From: Paraescarpia echinospica
Lineage: Eukaryota > Annelida > Polychaeta > Sabellida > Siboglinidae
Assembly (NCBI GenBank): GCA_020002185.1
Contig: CM034539.1
Coordinates: 4,983,467 to 5,047,466, forward strand
DNA: 64,000 nucleotides
Direction of reading: 5' to 3'
The notes beneath the pieces were generated by a model that saw only the letters and a list, made by a program, of their open reading frames with translations, ran no database searches and was not told where the DNA came from. Position numbers and translations under genes: made by a program. Shown here in pieces: positions 12,101 to 22,925 of the stretch; within the stretch, counting starts at the first letter, position 1, and every line of letters starts with the position of its first letter.

Positions 12101-15100
12101 CGGAGACAGTCTCGAAGGTTTCGATCAATCCTCCGACGTTGTGAATGAGACACATCAGACGCAATTCCTTCTCATCCGGCGTCAAGACCCCTATGCAATA
12201 ACATCTAATGTACATACACATACAAACGTCGCACGCCGTAATAATGCCAAGCGGAAACGCATATGACGTAGGCTGCGCTATGTCACGTTATGCGCGTTTA
12301 TCGTGCGCTATTCGCACAGCGTATTCGGATGCTCAACACACTTTCGGTCGCAGACTTCTGCATACCCACAACATCTCGGTATCACTATGAAATAGTCAGC
12401 TACATTGCTATTGTTAGGCGTGAGACGTGTACACACAGGTCACTGATATTTACTGACATATACTCAACGGTGTGAGCGAAACGTGTACACACAGGTCACT
12501 GCCGTTTACAGACAGGTACTTAACAATGTGATTGAAACATGTTCATACAATTCACAGCCGTTTACAGACACGTACTCAACAATGTGACAGAAACATGTTC
12601 ACACAAGTCAGTGCCGTTTACAGACAGGTACCCCTTAACAATGCGAGTGAAACCGTTCACACAGAAGTCACTCCCGTTTATAGACACGTACTCAACAATG
12701 TGACAGAAACATGTTCACACAAGTCACTGCCGTTTACAGACAGGTACTCAACAATGTGACAGAAACATGTTCACACAAGTCACTGCCGTTTACAGACAGG
12801 TACTTAACAATGTGACAGAAACATGTTCACACAAGTCAGTGCCGTTTACAGACAGGTACTCATCAATGTGAGTGAAACATTCACAACAGCTTGCACAAAT
12901 GCGTGTGTGCCGTTACAAACCACAAACGGTGTATTTACTTTTCTCAAAGTCTTCTGGCAATCTCTTGCATAGATCTTCTCCCGCAAATCCTGCAAAGAAG
13001 ATATTTACACTGTCATCTGCCGCTGACCAAATGTATCAATAAAACATAGTCAAACACCGAGTCATGCCGGTTGGCCAAGAAAAGAATCCTTATTGCATAT
13101 CATACTATTGAAGAAATGCGTAAAGTATTGATCCCATTAACGCATAAAAAAATTAAGAGAACATATATAATGCTGCTTCAACGCTATGCGTTATATGTTG
13201 CTTTCAGAATTGTAAAGATTTAAACCCGCATGACAATCGAAAGCGTCGGCATGTCCGCTGTGCGGTGTAGGTCCGTATACGGTGAATTGCAGAAGTACAA
13301 CCGGACGCGGACAGCAGACTTGTCCGATTACTTGTGTCACTACGCCACCGTTTAGTACAGTTACAGCGGCAGGCAGTGTGCCCGTGACTGCCATTGATCG
13401 GCCAACATTAATCCGCCGGCACATTTTTCCGATTTGATAACAGACTTTACAGTTTTATTCTAATCGAACTGCTCCGAGTCATTCAAAACACGAACATGCA
13501 TGTCAAATGTAGATCTGCAACAGTTCGCTGGAAAATGTTGCGAATCTACTTTGCTCTTTATTCTTATGGCTGATAGAAATATATGAGATATCGCCGGTCG
13601 TAATGGTCACGGGTTGGTAAACAAATTTGTCAACTTAAAGCAATGCATTACGCCACAATCGTAGCGCGAACGCCATCTATGCCAACAATCCAAACATTGC
13701 TAAAATCATATTAATAAATAGTATGAAATCAGAATCATAATATATATATATAAATAAATTGTTACATATATTTTAGAAAGAGTATTAGTACGTTCAGAAG
13801 TGAATTCGCAGTACGAAATTTCCAGGAAATTTTGAAAGTCTAGGAAATTTTAATATCCATGAAATGCAAATGTCCAGGAAATTCACACATATACTGGATA
13901 TTTACCTGCAACGAAAGCCCGAACGACCATTATCCGTCCGCGTCGCATGAAGTTGTGTACTACGTGTCCGATGTATTGCAAGTCACCCGCAATTGCTTGG
14001 AGAGTACCGAGCGCATCCGCTCCATCTAGAATAAAACCCCTCGTTAAGTAAACTTCACTTGTCACGAAAATAATGCAGCCTAGATGACATCCACCCGTTG
14101 GACAACAGACCAGGGGCAGCAAATGACATATGCTCAACGAAAAACGAAAAAATACTTTTTGTTAAATGGTAGACCAGCGACAGGTGGTCTAAGGAAGAAT
14201 TATTATAGAAAGAGGCGACTGTATCTCGGCGTACAATTGAAGATAGAATGACAATGCTGCAAAGTTAGCGTATTAATGTACAACATATGTTCGATCATTT
14301 AATAGGTAAGTTCTTAACGCAGTATTCAGTCCTTGGGACTGCTCAAAGCGCTTTACAGTTTACTCACTGCAGACCAGTTCAATCGAATACCATCTCGACT
14401 TGTGTGGGAACCATTCAGCCATGCTGCAGTTAATGTGCGAATACTATTCGCTTAGAAATATCCACTACTATCTATAGCCAGGTATTCATCCATACAGCTG
14501 AGTGAACTGGAGCAACGTAGAGAGAAGGAACTTGTCCAAGTTTCGACCCAGAATTCGAACCCGGGTTCTCTCGACTGAGAATCCGATGCTGTAGCATTGC
14601 GCCACTAGGCTCCATAAAACCCAAGACTATCAAAGTTTCAGTGCTAAGAAAGGGATTAATGTCGAACGAGATCAAGGTTTTTACGCACTTTGTAGTTGCG
14701 TATGGCTACAAATTCTTATAAAGATATTGGAGTATGACACGTAACATTGACCACAAGTTTGCTTCGGCTAACCTCGCCTCGCGTATTCAGAAAGGCTGTA
14801 TGTAGCTTAGTGACTAAGACTAAGAAATCGCTATACAGACTATAGCAACAATTAGCAACATTTCCACATTTAAATAATATTATTCATTTAAGACTTGTAT
14901 ATTCGCTAGTAAGGCAATGTTATATAATTTATATTATTTATTAATATGTTTGTTTCAAATGTGCGTAGTCGTTGTTTTTGTATATGGGTATTCTACTTGA
15001 TTATAATGAAATTAAAATAATATTTTCAATACGTCTATTGATCATTGTCGGGTACACCGGATAAAGATCAGATTTGTTAGACTGTGTGACGGTGTAACTG

Positions 15101-15411
15101 AGTGACGGTGTGACTGAGTGACTGGGTGACTGGGTGACTGAGTGACGTTGTGGCGGTGTGGCGGTGTCACGAGGTGACGAGGTGACGAGGAGGTGTGTCT
15201 TCAGATTAGACTATGGAACGTACGACGGTGAAATTAACAAGCAATTACTTACCAACACCACTATTGGCAGAAGCAATGGATCCTTCCAACTTGTCTTTCA
15301 CATTCATCGAGATCATGCCTAGCAGCGTCTTGAACTGTATCATGTCCTTTTTCTTGATACCTGGCAAAAGATCGCATACGTATGGGCCTTACAACACAAC
15401 GTGTACACGAG

Positions 15412-15508
<97 letters not shown>

Positions 15509-18500
15509 TTTCGTGCTTGTGCGTTTGCGTGTATGAATGAAAGAGGAAATGTGAATGTGCGTGTGTTCGTGCGGGTGTGTGTATAATATTCATTATTAAA
15601 ATTTTTAGCAGCGACACTTTTTAAAATCATTATAAATCGTATAAATATGCAAATACATTTACATAATAGATGCTTGTGTTTATGCGTACGCGCGTGTGCG
15701 TGCGCGCGTGCGCGCATGTTTGCGTGCGCATGTGTGTTTGTGCAGTGTGTTTGTGCAAGCAAATGTCCACGTACTTGGTACTCTGATACCAAAGCCTCTA
15801 CGTCCGCCTGGTCGTCTTCCGGACTTTTCGGGCTTTCCATCGGGCGTTCCATTACCCTGCAAAGGATACACCTTATAGAGACATGCGAGACCTTATAGAG
15901 ACATGCGTGAAACTAGTCAGAACTAGATCGTCAAGTACAACTACACAACTTGCCCAAATAACCGTATAATAAAAATCAATATTTTTGTTCCCTTCCTCTA
16001 ATCTAAATACTGGGGAACTGAGCTCCTCAAGTCCACCCACCCCCACCACCACCCCAACCCCGGTTCCGACGCTTATAATTGAAATTAAATGAAACTAAAA
16101 CTGAATTAATCATTATTGGTAGTAAACTTGATGGGTTTTTTCCCTACACGTATTTTGAATCAGCATATTACGCCAGCAACCTCGTTGCGGAATATACGAG
16201 TGGTCATTGATAGTAACTACAATTTCTGACAACACAAATCTCAAACGTGTCGCCGCTGTTTTTATCTAGCGCGGTTGTAAAACTATTACAACAGCGCTAG
16301 TTAGCAGCAGACTTGACTATTGCATTTCCCGACTTTATAGATGTACTATATTTAGCAAAGATATTACAAAACTTCAACTTGTCCAAAATTGTCTGGCAAG
16401 GGTAGTTACAAGACCTCCTCGTTTTTCTCGCTCAGTACCACTTTTGAAGTCTTTGCACTGGCTTCCTGTACGATATCGTATAATATTTAAGATATGTACC
16501 ATTACATACCAGGCATTGTCCAGTAAGCAACCATCTTATTTGCATTCACTGCTTACTTCTGAAAGAAAACCTTTCCAGCTTGATAATTTAGTTCTGACCT
16601 ACTTTTTTTTCCTAGAGTCAACACTCACATTGGAACTAGGGCTTTTTCTGTTGCTGCATCAACTCTTTTGACCAATCCGTTTGTTTTGGTGCGCCTCTGA
16701 GCTGGGTTTCCGAAAATTTTGGCGCAACAGAAGTCTTATTATTGTTATTATAAGATACAGAGAAGATTTCTCGTATTGCGCATTCGAGAGCAAACGCAGT
16801 GGGAAATGTGTTCTGTCCCTATGGCCTGTGACCATGTTAACCTTTGACCCGTGTCCGTTCTAACCCGTGTCCGTTCTAACCCGTGTCCGTTCTAACCCGT
16901 GTCCGTTCTAACCCGTGTCCGTTCTAACCCGTGTCCGTTCTAACCCGTGTCCGTTCTAACCCGTGTCCGTTCTAACCCGTGTCCGTTCTAACCCGTGACC
17001 GTTCTAACCCGTGTCCGTTCTAACCCGTGTCCGTTCTAACCCGTGACCGTTCTAACCCGTGACCGTTCTAACCCGTGACCGTTCTAACCCGTGACCGTTC
17101 TAACCCGTGACCGTTCTAACCCGTGACCGTTCTAACCCGTGACCTGTGACCGTTCTAACCCGTGACCTGTGACCGTTCTAACCTGTGACCTGTGACCGTT
17201 CTAACCTGTGACCTGTGACCTTTCTAACCTGTGACCGTTCTAACCTGTGACCGTTCTAACCTGTGACCGTTCTAACCTGTGACCGTTCTAACCTGTGACC
17301 GTTCTAACCTGTGATCGTTCTAACCTGTGACCTCTGACCTTTCTAACATGTGACCTTTCTAAACTGTGACCTGTGACCTTTCTAAACTGTGACCTGTGAA
17401 CTTTCTAAACTGACCTGTGAACTTTCTAAACTGTGACCTGTGAACTTTCTAAACTGTGACCTGTGAACTTTCTAAACTGTGACCTGTGACTTGACCACAA
17501 CGTATGCAGAAGTAGTGTAGTTCAATGGGCTTTACGCGTGACCCATTCGGCCGGGCAACATAGAATCTGAATGTTTTGCTTACAATTTGAACATTTCACT
17601 GGCGTAACATTCAAATTGCGAAAAGGTTCAGTAAACAAAACTTGCCTACAATTAGTCGTATGCCTTCAACATTTGCACGAATCATGCACCGAAATAAACG
17701 GTGTGTGCGATACACAGCTGCGTCAGAGTCGGTTCGTCGTGTCGAAGCAGTGAGAGTGTCGTAAGAACGAAACCGCATATGTCAGACGGTTACTGTTTAA
17801 TTTATTATAAGTTGTTGCTATATGATATGCGTATTGTTAACCAGACGTGATTTTTGAATATACGTGGACTACAATTCTACGGACAATTTTGTACAAGTGC
17901 GGCATACATGCGAGTTTTTTAATGGTTTTATGACATTGCATTGCTGAACTAGTGATCAGGCTTGACCACAACCAAAACCAGAGACACATCCAACTAGCTG
18001 GCAGATTGGCCGTCACGCTTCAGTGGCAATGTCAATTAGCTGTACTTGGTCAAGTATGACATAACACAGACATGCCTTCTAAATATACACTACATGTCAA
18101 CTGGCTCAATGCAGACATTCCATCAAGTCGCCCTTGGACGCCAGTACGTGGACAGTGTTATGTGAACTTGGCATTGCTGCGAGACCTCCTACCAAGCGTG
18201 GGTGCCTTGGCAGACGTAAACAACACCGGCTGCACTCGCGGTGCACCCGGCCTGCTTATTTAGCATTTGGTTGACCCGGCGGTACAGCGCACGCATCAAT
18301 CCGGTGTAGCACGGATTGCTCGTCCAGTTTGGGAGGGTGTCATGCGGTTCAAGATGGCGACGTTAGTTTACTATAGAATAGAACACAAGTTTGCAGTTAT
18401 TTTAGTTAATTTATTTTCGTGATAAAAACAAGTTGACATAATACAAGTATAAAAATATAATGCTTTGCGACAGCCTTTGTTTTTTTGTACATCACTCCTT

Positions 18501-19563
18501 TTAAAACACTTGCACATTTAGGGTTTACAAGATGAATATTTCTAGGTTAAAATATAACTAGCCACAATAATCTATTTTCAGTTGCTTTTAGGAAGCCAAT
18601 CAACAACAAAATTAAAGCAACAACTGTTATTTACATCACCGTGTTGGGAAAAATAGACTCTGCTACTTGGATTTTTTTCATTTAAAAACCATTTTAGTGC
18701 TTGTACACCTGGGCAATGAAATAAAAATGAAATAAAACTGTCTGTCATTGAAGAATAGAAAGCATAAAACAAAGTTCATACGAATTGTCCATAAATTTGC
18801 ATCATCAAACCAACATATGTAATGTAGACTGAGTGACCAGTAGTAATGATAACACTTAAACCTCTGATTACAGATTGTTTGTGATATTCATTCATCCGAC
18901 AAAAATTCCGCATGACATTTATAAATAAGATAACATAAATTAAGATCTTGAATATAATGAACGTCTGCAAAGATTAAAATGACCTATTCTGTCATATCGT
19001 CGCCTCAGAGAAGACATGATTGAAATGTATAAGATTTTAACAGACAAATATGATACAGCTGTGACATCGAACTTTATAACTTTGAGGGATAATGAATCAT
19101 GCACGAGAGCGCATCCCCTAAAAATATTCACAGGACGATGTCGGTTAAACATAACAAAAATCATTTATACACAGATGCACGGACGTATGGAACAAACACG
19201 CACAGTGTGTGGTAGAGGTTCCATCAGTCCAGTTCGTTGAGGGAAAATTAGACAAATTATGGAAAAACCACCCAATTAAGCTTGATTATACAGACCCACC
19301 CCTATAAGGGAACAACTCGTCAGACGCATGAGCACCGTGTAATTTGACGACAAGCAGCAGACCTGGCGTAAGAGGCATCACAGCCTAGAAGCCAGAAGAG
19401 GACCTGTAAGAACCTGTAAGATAACATAAATTAAAATTGTACTACTAATAAGAACTAAAAACATGTGACCGTAATCAGTATCAATGCGACATACCTGTCC
19501 AGATGGTTTCGCCAGAGCCACAGACACAAGAGCGACCAACACGAGAACGACGACGACCTTCAT
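9130..19563 (-). CDS. Ten-exon gene for a 414-residue secreted protein with charged repetitive tail
   Basis: The exons on the minus strand are 19563-19495, 15856-15775, 15360-15253, 14025-13906, 12989-12939, 12190-12083, 11682-11623, 11225-11109, 10686-10567 and 9539-9130. All have AG/GT borders, the frame stays open throughout, and after exon 1 (phase 0) every intron is phase 1. Exon 1 is a signal peptide (MKVVVVLVLVALVSVALA). Residues about 24-60 are basic and Gly/Pro-rich. Residues about 60-275 look helical, with four cysteines, one in each of exons 5-8. Exon 10 holds eight KPEF units, a KKPG stretch, six KPDHSKED-type units and a helical end (RTLEMISRLLE). I do not recognise the family. 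It is probably extracellular (mucus, adhesive or matrix), which is inference. Its first exon and promoter match those of the gene at 43319-48133. Confidence 0.82.
9217..9366 (-). repeat. 24-bp coding minisatellite (KPDHSKED units)
   Basis: Six units of 24 bp in the last exon of the ten-exon gene, each coding KPDHSKED or a close variant (one has KTDHSKED). The period is a multiple of three, so copy-number change keeps the frame. Confidence 0.93.
9427..9530 (-). repeat. 12-bp coding minisatellite (KPEF units)
   Basis: Eight 12-bp units, each with a GAATTC, code for (KPEF)8 at the start of the last exon. The five units nearest the splice site share one variant base (TTCTGG on the plus strand) against TTCAGG in the others, pointing to local expansion. 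Confidence 0.93.
9696..10062. mobile_element. Fold-back (MITE-like) element in intron 9
   Basis: The ends are inverted copies: AAGGCAAGTTTAAAGGTGGC on the left pairs with a TTTAAAAACTTTGCCTT end on the right, both continuing to TGCGGGAATGTTTGAT. Inner segments around GCAAACCGCGACGTA and its inverse also pair, as do TTGACGGA and TCCGTCAA. The 367-bp piece can therefore fold nearly end to end. It has no coding capacity. Confidence 0.7.
12420..12875. repeat. 56-bp minisatellite in intron 5
   Basis: About eight copies of a unit of roughly 56 bp containing ACATGTTCACACAAGTCACT and GCCGTTTACAGACAGGTACT. The copies nearer 12700 are the most alike, and the outer ones are more diverged. It lies between exons 6 and 5 of the ten-exon gene. 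Confidence 0.93.
14535..14615 (-). mobile_element. tRNA-derived SINE head
   Basis: The minus strand reads GCCTAGTGGCGCAATGC, then GGGTTCGAATTC about 30 bases on. These match the A and B boxes of an RNA polymerase III promoter of tRNA type. The acceptor stem does not close, so this is a SINE or tRNA relic and not a working tRNA gene. Confidence 0.55.
15070..15190. repeat. Short GTGACTGA/GTGACGAG minisatellite
   Basis: Degenerate 7- to 8-bp units (GTGACTGG, GTGACGGT, GTGACGAG) in intron 3 of the ten-exon gene. Confidence 0.8.
15411..15504. repeat. (TG)n microsatellite beside a 3' splice site
   Basis: A pure run of about 47 TG units, which on the gene's strand is (CA)n, ending about 50 bases upstream of the exon 3 acceptor of the ten-exon gene. 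Confidence 0.97.
15680..15760. repeat. Alternating purine-pyrimidine tract beside a 5' splice site
   Basis: GCGTGTGCGTGCGCGCG-type sequence just inside intron 2 from the exon 2 donor. It is capable of Z-form DNA. Confidence 0.75.
16085..16640 (+). mobile_element. CR1/L2-like LINE fragment (RT C-terminal region)
   Basis: Broken frames on the plus strand give LKLNETKTELIIIGSKL, later LDYCIS-like and LKSLHWLPVRYRIIFKI blocks, typical of the region after the reverse transcriptase catalytic core in L2/CR1 LINEs. Stops and frameshifts are frequent. It lies in intron 1 of the ten-exon gene, opposite in orientation. Confidence 0.75.
16850..17490. repeat. 16-bp minisatellite containing TAACCC, graded in sequence
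   Basis: Units run from TAACCCGTGTCCGTTC at the left through TAACCCGTGACCGTTC and TAACCTGTGACCGTTC to longer TAAACTGTGACCTGTGAACTTTC units at the right. About 37 copies lie in intron 1 of the ten-exon gene. The ordered change of variants along the array shows stepwise local amplification. Confidence 0.95.
17491..18969. other. Intron 1 sequence, nothing recognised
   Basis: No exon or known repeat was seen. A 63-codon open frame at 18072-18263 has no recognisable relatives and no supporting signals. Confidence 0.35.
18970..19320 (+). mobile_element. LINE 3'-terminal ORF fragment
   Basis: The frame reads YRRLREDMIEMYKILTDKYD, then FTGRCRLNITKII and a weak end. This is the conserved C-terminal tail of CR1-like LINE reverse transcriptase ORFs. 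It is a truncated relic within intron 1. Confidence 0.72.
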
Positions 19564-19700
19564 CTTCGCAGCTCAGAGCAAGCACGTTGCGTTGCCGGGC
19601 GCCACGGCAGTCTTTTATTGCACAACGAGGCGCATGCGCACTATACTCATCTGTGTCAGGTGGGCCGATTGGGGGTGGAAGGTTGTAAGTTGTTAAACTG
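19564..19700 (-). promoter_or_regulatory. Promoter of the ten-exon gene, homologous to that at 48134-48280
   Basis: Reading upstream from the ATG on the minus strand there is a short leader (CTCTGAGCTGCGAAG), a TATA-like box CAATAAAAGAC (19610-19620), a GCGCATGCGC palindrome (19630-19639) that fits the NRF1 site, and an AACCTTCCACCCC block (about 19671-19683). All four occur in the same order in front of the 849-residue protein gene. Confidence 0.75.
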
Positions 19701-20159
19701 CTAATAGTTGCTTTGATGTTTTATATAATATATACCCAAACCTTCAACTGTGCTTGGTTTAGTTTCTCAGCTCAAGAGTTTGATTAAAGAGAGTTGCGTC
19801 GTTTAAAGGTAAATTCGTTTCGATTATGTTAATTTGTCTACCCCTCGGCTGCCAACAAAAGGACTGGTCTGCATGTTGCAAAACCCACTTAAGTTATCTT
19901 ATGCAATACATTATCGTTGCTTTCAGACAAAACAAAGGTACTGCTCGTTCGTGCGTAACTGGCGATAGAATCGTGGTGAAATATTCTAAGTTAATAAACT
20001 ACAGTAAACAGTTTGGCTGCTAAACTGAATTTTATAATATACGTGTGAGAATGTGCTTAGTCCGTATTCAGTTGAAGTGGTCACTTATAATATCTCGTAG
20101 TTCTGTGATAACGTAAAGTTGAATTCATCTTCTGTAGTCCATTAATTTTATTTTGTATT

Positions 20160-22925
20160 TGTTTTCTTGTTCTTCCTGTTCATCTTGTTATTCTTGTTCT
20201 TTCTGTTCATCTTGTTATTCTTGTTCTTCCTGTTCATCTTGTTATTCTTGTTCTTTCTGTTCATCTTGATATTCTTGTTCTTCCTGTTCATCTTGTTATT
20301 CCTGTTCTTTCTGTTCATCTTGATATTCTTGTTCTTCCTGTTCATCTTGTTATTCTTGTTCTTTCTGTTCATCTTGATATTCTTGTTCTTTCTGTTCATC
20401 TTGATATTCTTGTTCTTTCTGTTCATCTTGATATTCTTGTTCTTTCTGTTCATCTTGATATTCTTGTTCTTCCTGTTCATCTTGTTATTCTTGTTCTTCC
20501 TGTTCATCTTGTTATTCTTGTTCTTCCTGTTCATCTTGTTATTCTTGTTCTTTCTGTTCATCTTGATATTCTTGTTCTTTCTGTTCATCTTGATATTCTT
20601 GTTCTTTCTGTTCATCTTGATATTCTTGTTCTTCCTGTTCATCTTGTTATTCTTGTTCTTCCTGTTCATCTTGTTATTCTTGTTCTTTCTGTTCATCTTG
20701 ATATTCTTGATCTTCCTGTTCATCTTGTTATTCTTGTTCTTTCTGTTCATCTTGATATTCTTGTTCTTCCTGTTCATCTTGATATTCTTGTTCTTTCTGT
20801 TCATCTTGATATTCTTGTTCTTCCTGGTCATCTTGTTATTCTTGTTCTTCCTGTTCATCTTGTTATTCTTGTTCTTCCTGTTCATCTTGTTATTCTTGTT
20901 CTTTCTGTTCATCTTGATATTCTTGTTCTTCCTGTTCATCTTGTTATTCTTGTTCTTCCTGTTCATCTTGTTATTCTTGTTCTTTCTGTTCATCTTGATA
21001 TTCTTGTTCTTTCTGTTCATCTTGTTATTCCTGTTCTTTCTGTTCATCTTGATATTCTTGTTCTTTCTGTTCATCTTGATATTCTTGATCTTTCTGTTCA
21101 TCTTGATATTCTTGTTCTTTCTGTTCATCTTGATATTCTTGTTCTTCCTGTCCATCTTGTTATTCTTGTTCTTTCTGTTCATCTTGATATTCTTGTTCTT
21201 TCTGTTCATCTTGATATTCTTGTTCTTTCTGTTCATCTTGTTATTCTTGTTCTTCCTGTTCATCTTGATATTCTTGTTCTTTCTGTTCATCTTGATATTC
21301 TTGTTCTTCTTGTTCATTTTGTTATTCTTGTTCTTCCTGTTCTACTTGTTATTCTTGTTCTTCCTGTTCATCTTGTTATTCTTGATCTTTCTGTTCATCT
21401 TGTTATTCTTGTTCTTTCTGTTCATCTTGATATTCTTGTTCTTCCTGTTCATCTTGATATTCTTGTTCTTCTTGTTCATCTTGATATTCTTGTTCTTTCT
21501 GTTCATCTTGTTATTCTTGTTCTTCCTGTTCATCTTGTTATTCTTGTTCTTTCTGTTCATCTTGATATTCTTGTTCTTTCTGTTCATCTTGATATTCTTG
21601 TTCTTTCTGTTCATCTTGATATTCTTGTTCTTCCTGTTCATCTTGTTATTCTTGTTCTTCTTGTTCATCTTGATATTCTTGTTCTTCCTGTTCATCTTGA
21701 TATTCTTGTTCTTCCTGTTCATCTTGATATTCTTGTTCTTCCTGTTCATCTTGATATTCTTGTTCTTCCTGTTCATCTTGATATTCTTGTTCTTCCTGTT
21801 CATCTTGATATTCTTGTTCTTCCTGTTCATCTTGTTATTCTTGTTCTTCCTGTTCATCTTGATATTCTTGTTCTTCCTGTTCATCTTGACTTGTTCTTGT
21901 TCTCTTCTGTTCATCTTGATATTCTTGTTCTTCCTGTTCATCTTGATATTCTTGTTCTTCTTGTTCATTTTGTTATTCTTGTTCTTCCTGTTCTACTTGT
22001 TATTCTTGTTCTTCCTGTTCATCTTGTTATTCTTGATCTTTCTGTTCATCTTGTTATTCTTGTTCTTTCTGTTCATCTTGATATTCTTGTTCTTCCTGTT
22101 CATCTTGATATTCTTGTTCTTCTTGTTCATCTTGATATTCTTGTTCTTTCTGTTCATCTTGTTATTCTTGTACTTCCTGTTCATCTTGTTATTCTTGTTC
22201 TTCCTGTTCATCTTGTTATTCTTGTTCTTTCTGTTCATCTTGATATTCTTGTTCTTCTGTTCATCTTGATATTCTTGTTCTTCCTGTTCATCTTGATATT
22301 CTTGTTCTTCCTGTTCATCTTGATATTCTTGTTCTTCTTGTTCATCTTGATATTCTTGTTCTTCCTGTTCATCTTGATATTCTTGTTCTTCCTGTTCATC
22401 TTGATATTCTTGTTCTTCCTGTTCATCTTGATATTCTTGTTCTTCCTGTTCATCTTGATATTCTTGTTCTTCCTGTTCATCTTGATATTCTTGTTCTTCC
22501 TGTTCATCTTGATATTCTTGTTCTTCCTGTTCATCTTGATATTCTTGTTCTTCCTGTTCATCTTGATATTCTTGTTCTTCCTGTTCATCTTGATATTCTT
22601 GTTCTTTCTGTTCATCTTGATATTCTTGTTCTTCCTGTTCATCTTGATATTCCTGTTCTTCCTGTTCATCTTGTTATTTTTGTTCTTCCTGTTCATCTTG
22701 TTATTCTTGTTCTTCCTGTTCATCTTGATATTCTTTTTCTTCCTGTTCATCTTAATATTCTTGTTCTTCCTGTTCATCTTTATATTCTTGTTCTTCTTGT
22801 TCATTTTTTTATTCTTGTTCTTCCTGTTCGTCTTGTTATTCTTGTTCTTCCTGTTCATCTTGTTATTCCTGTTCTTCGTGTTAATCTTGTTGATCCTGTT
22901 CATCTTGTTGTTCTTGTTCCACCCC
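20160..22925. repeat. Giant 27-bp minisatellite with higher-order repeats
   Basis: About 100 copies of a 27-bp unit (TTCTTGTTCTTCCTGTTC plus ATCTTGATA or ATCTTGTTA). A block of about 240 bp starting near 21301 recurs near 21955, so a stretch of 654 bp has been duplicated within the array. The period is a multiple of three and the unit lacks stops, so both strands are open for up to 700 codons (FLFFLFILI on plus, NKNIKMNRK on minus). No start context, splice site or family supports a gene. Confidence 0.95.

Noticed and set aside
14535..14615. Functional tRNA gene
   Set aside because: A and B boxes are present but the acceptor stem does not pair, and the sequence continues as a SINE-like body.
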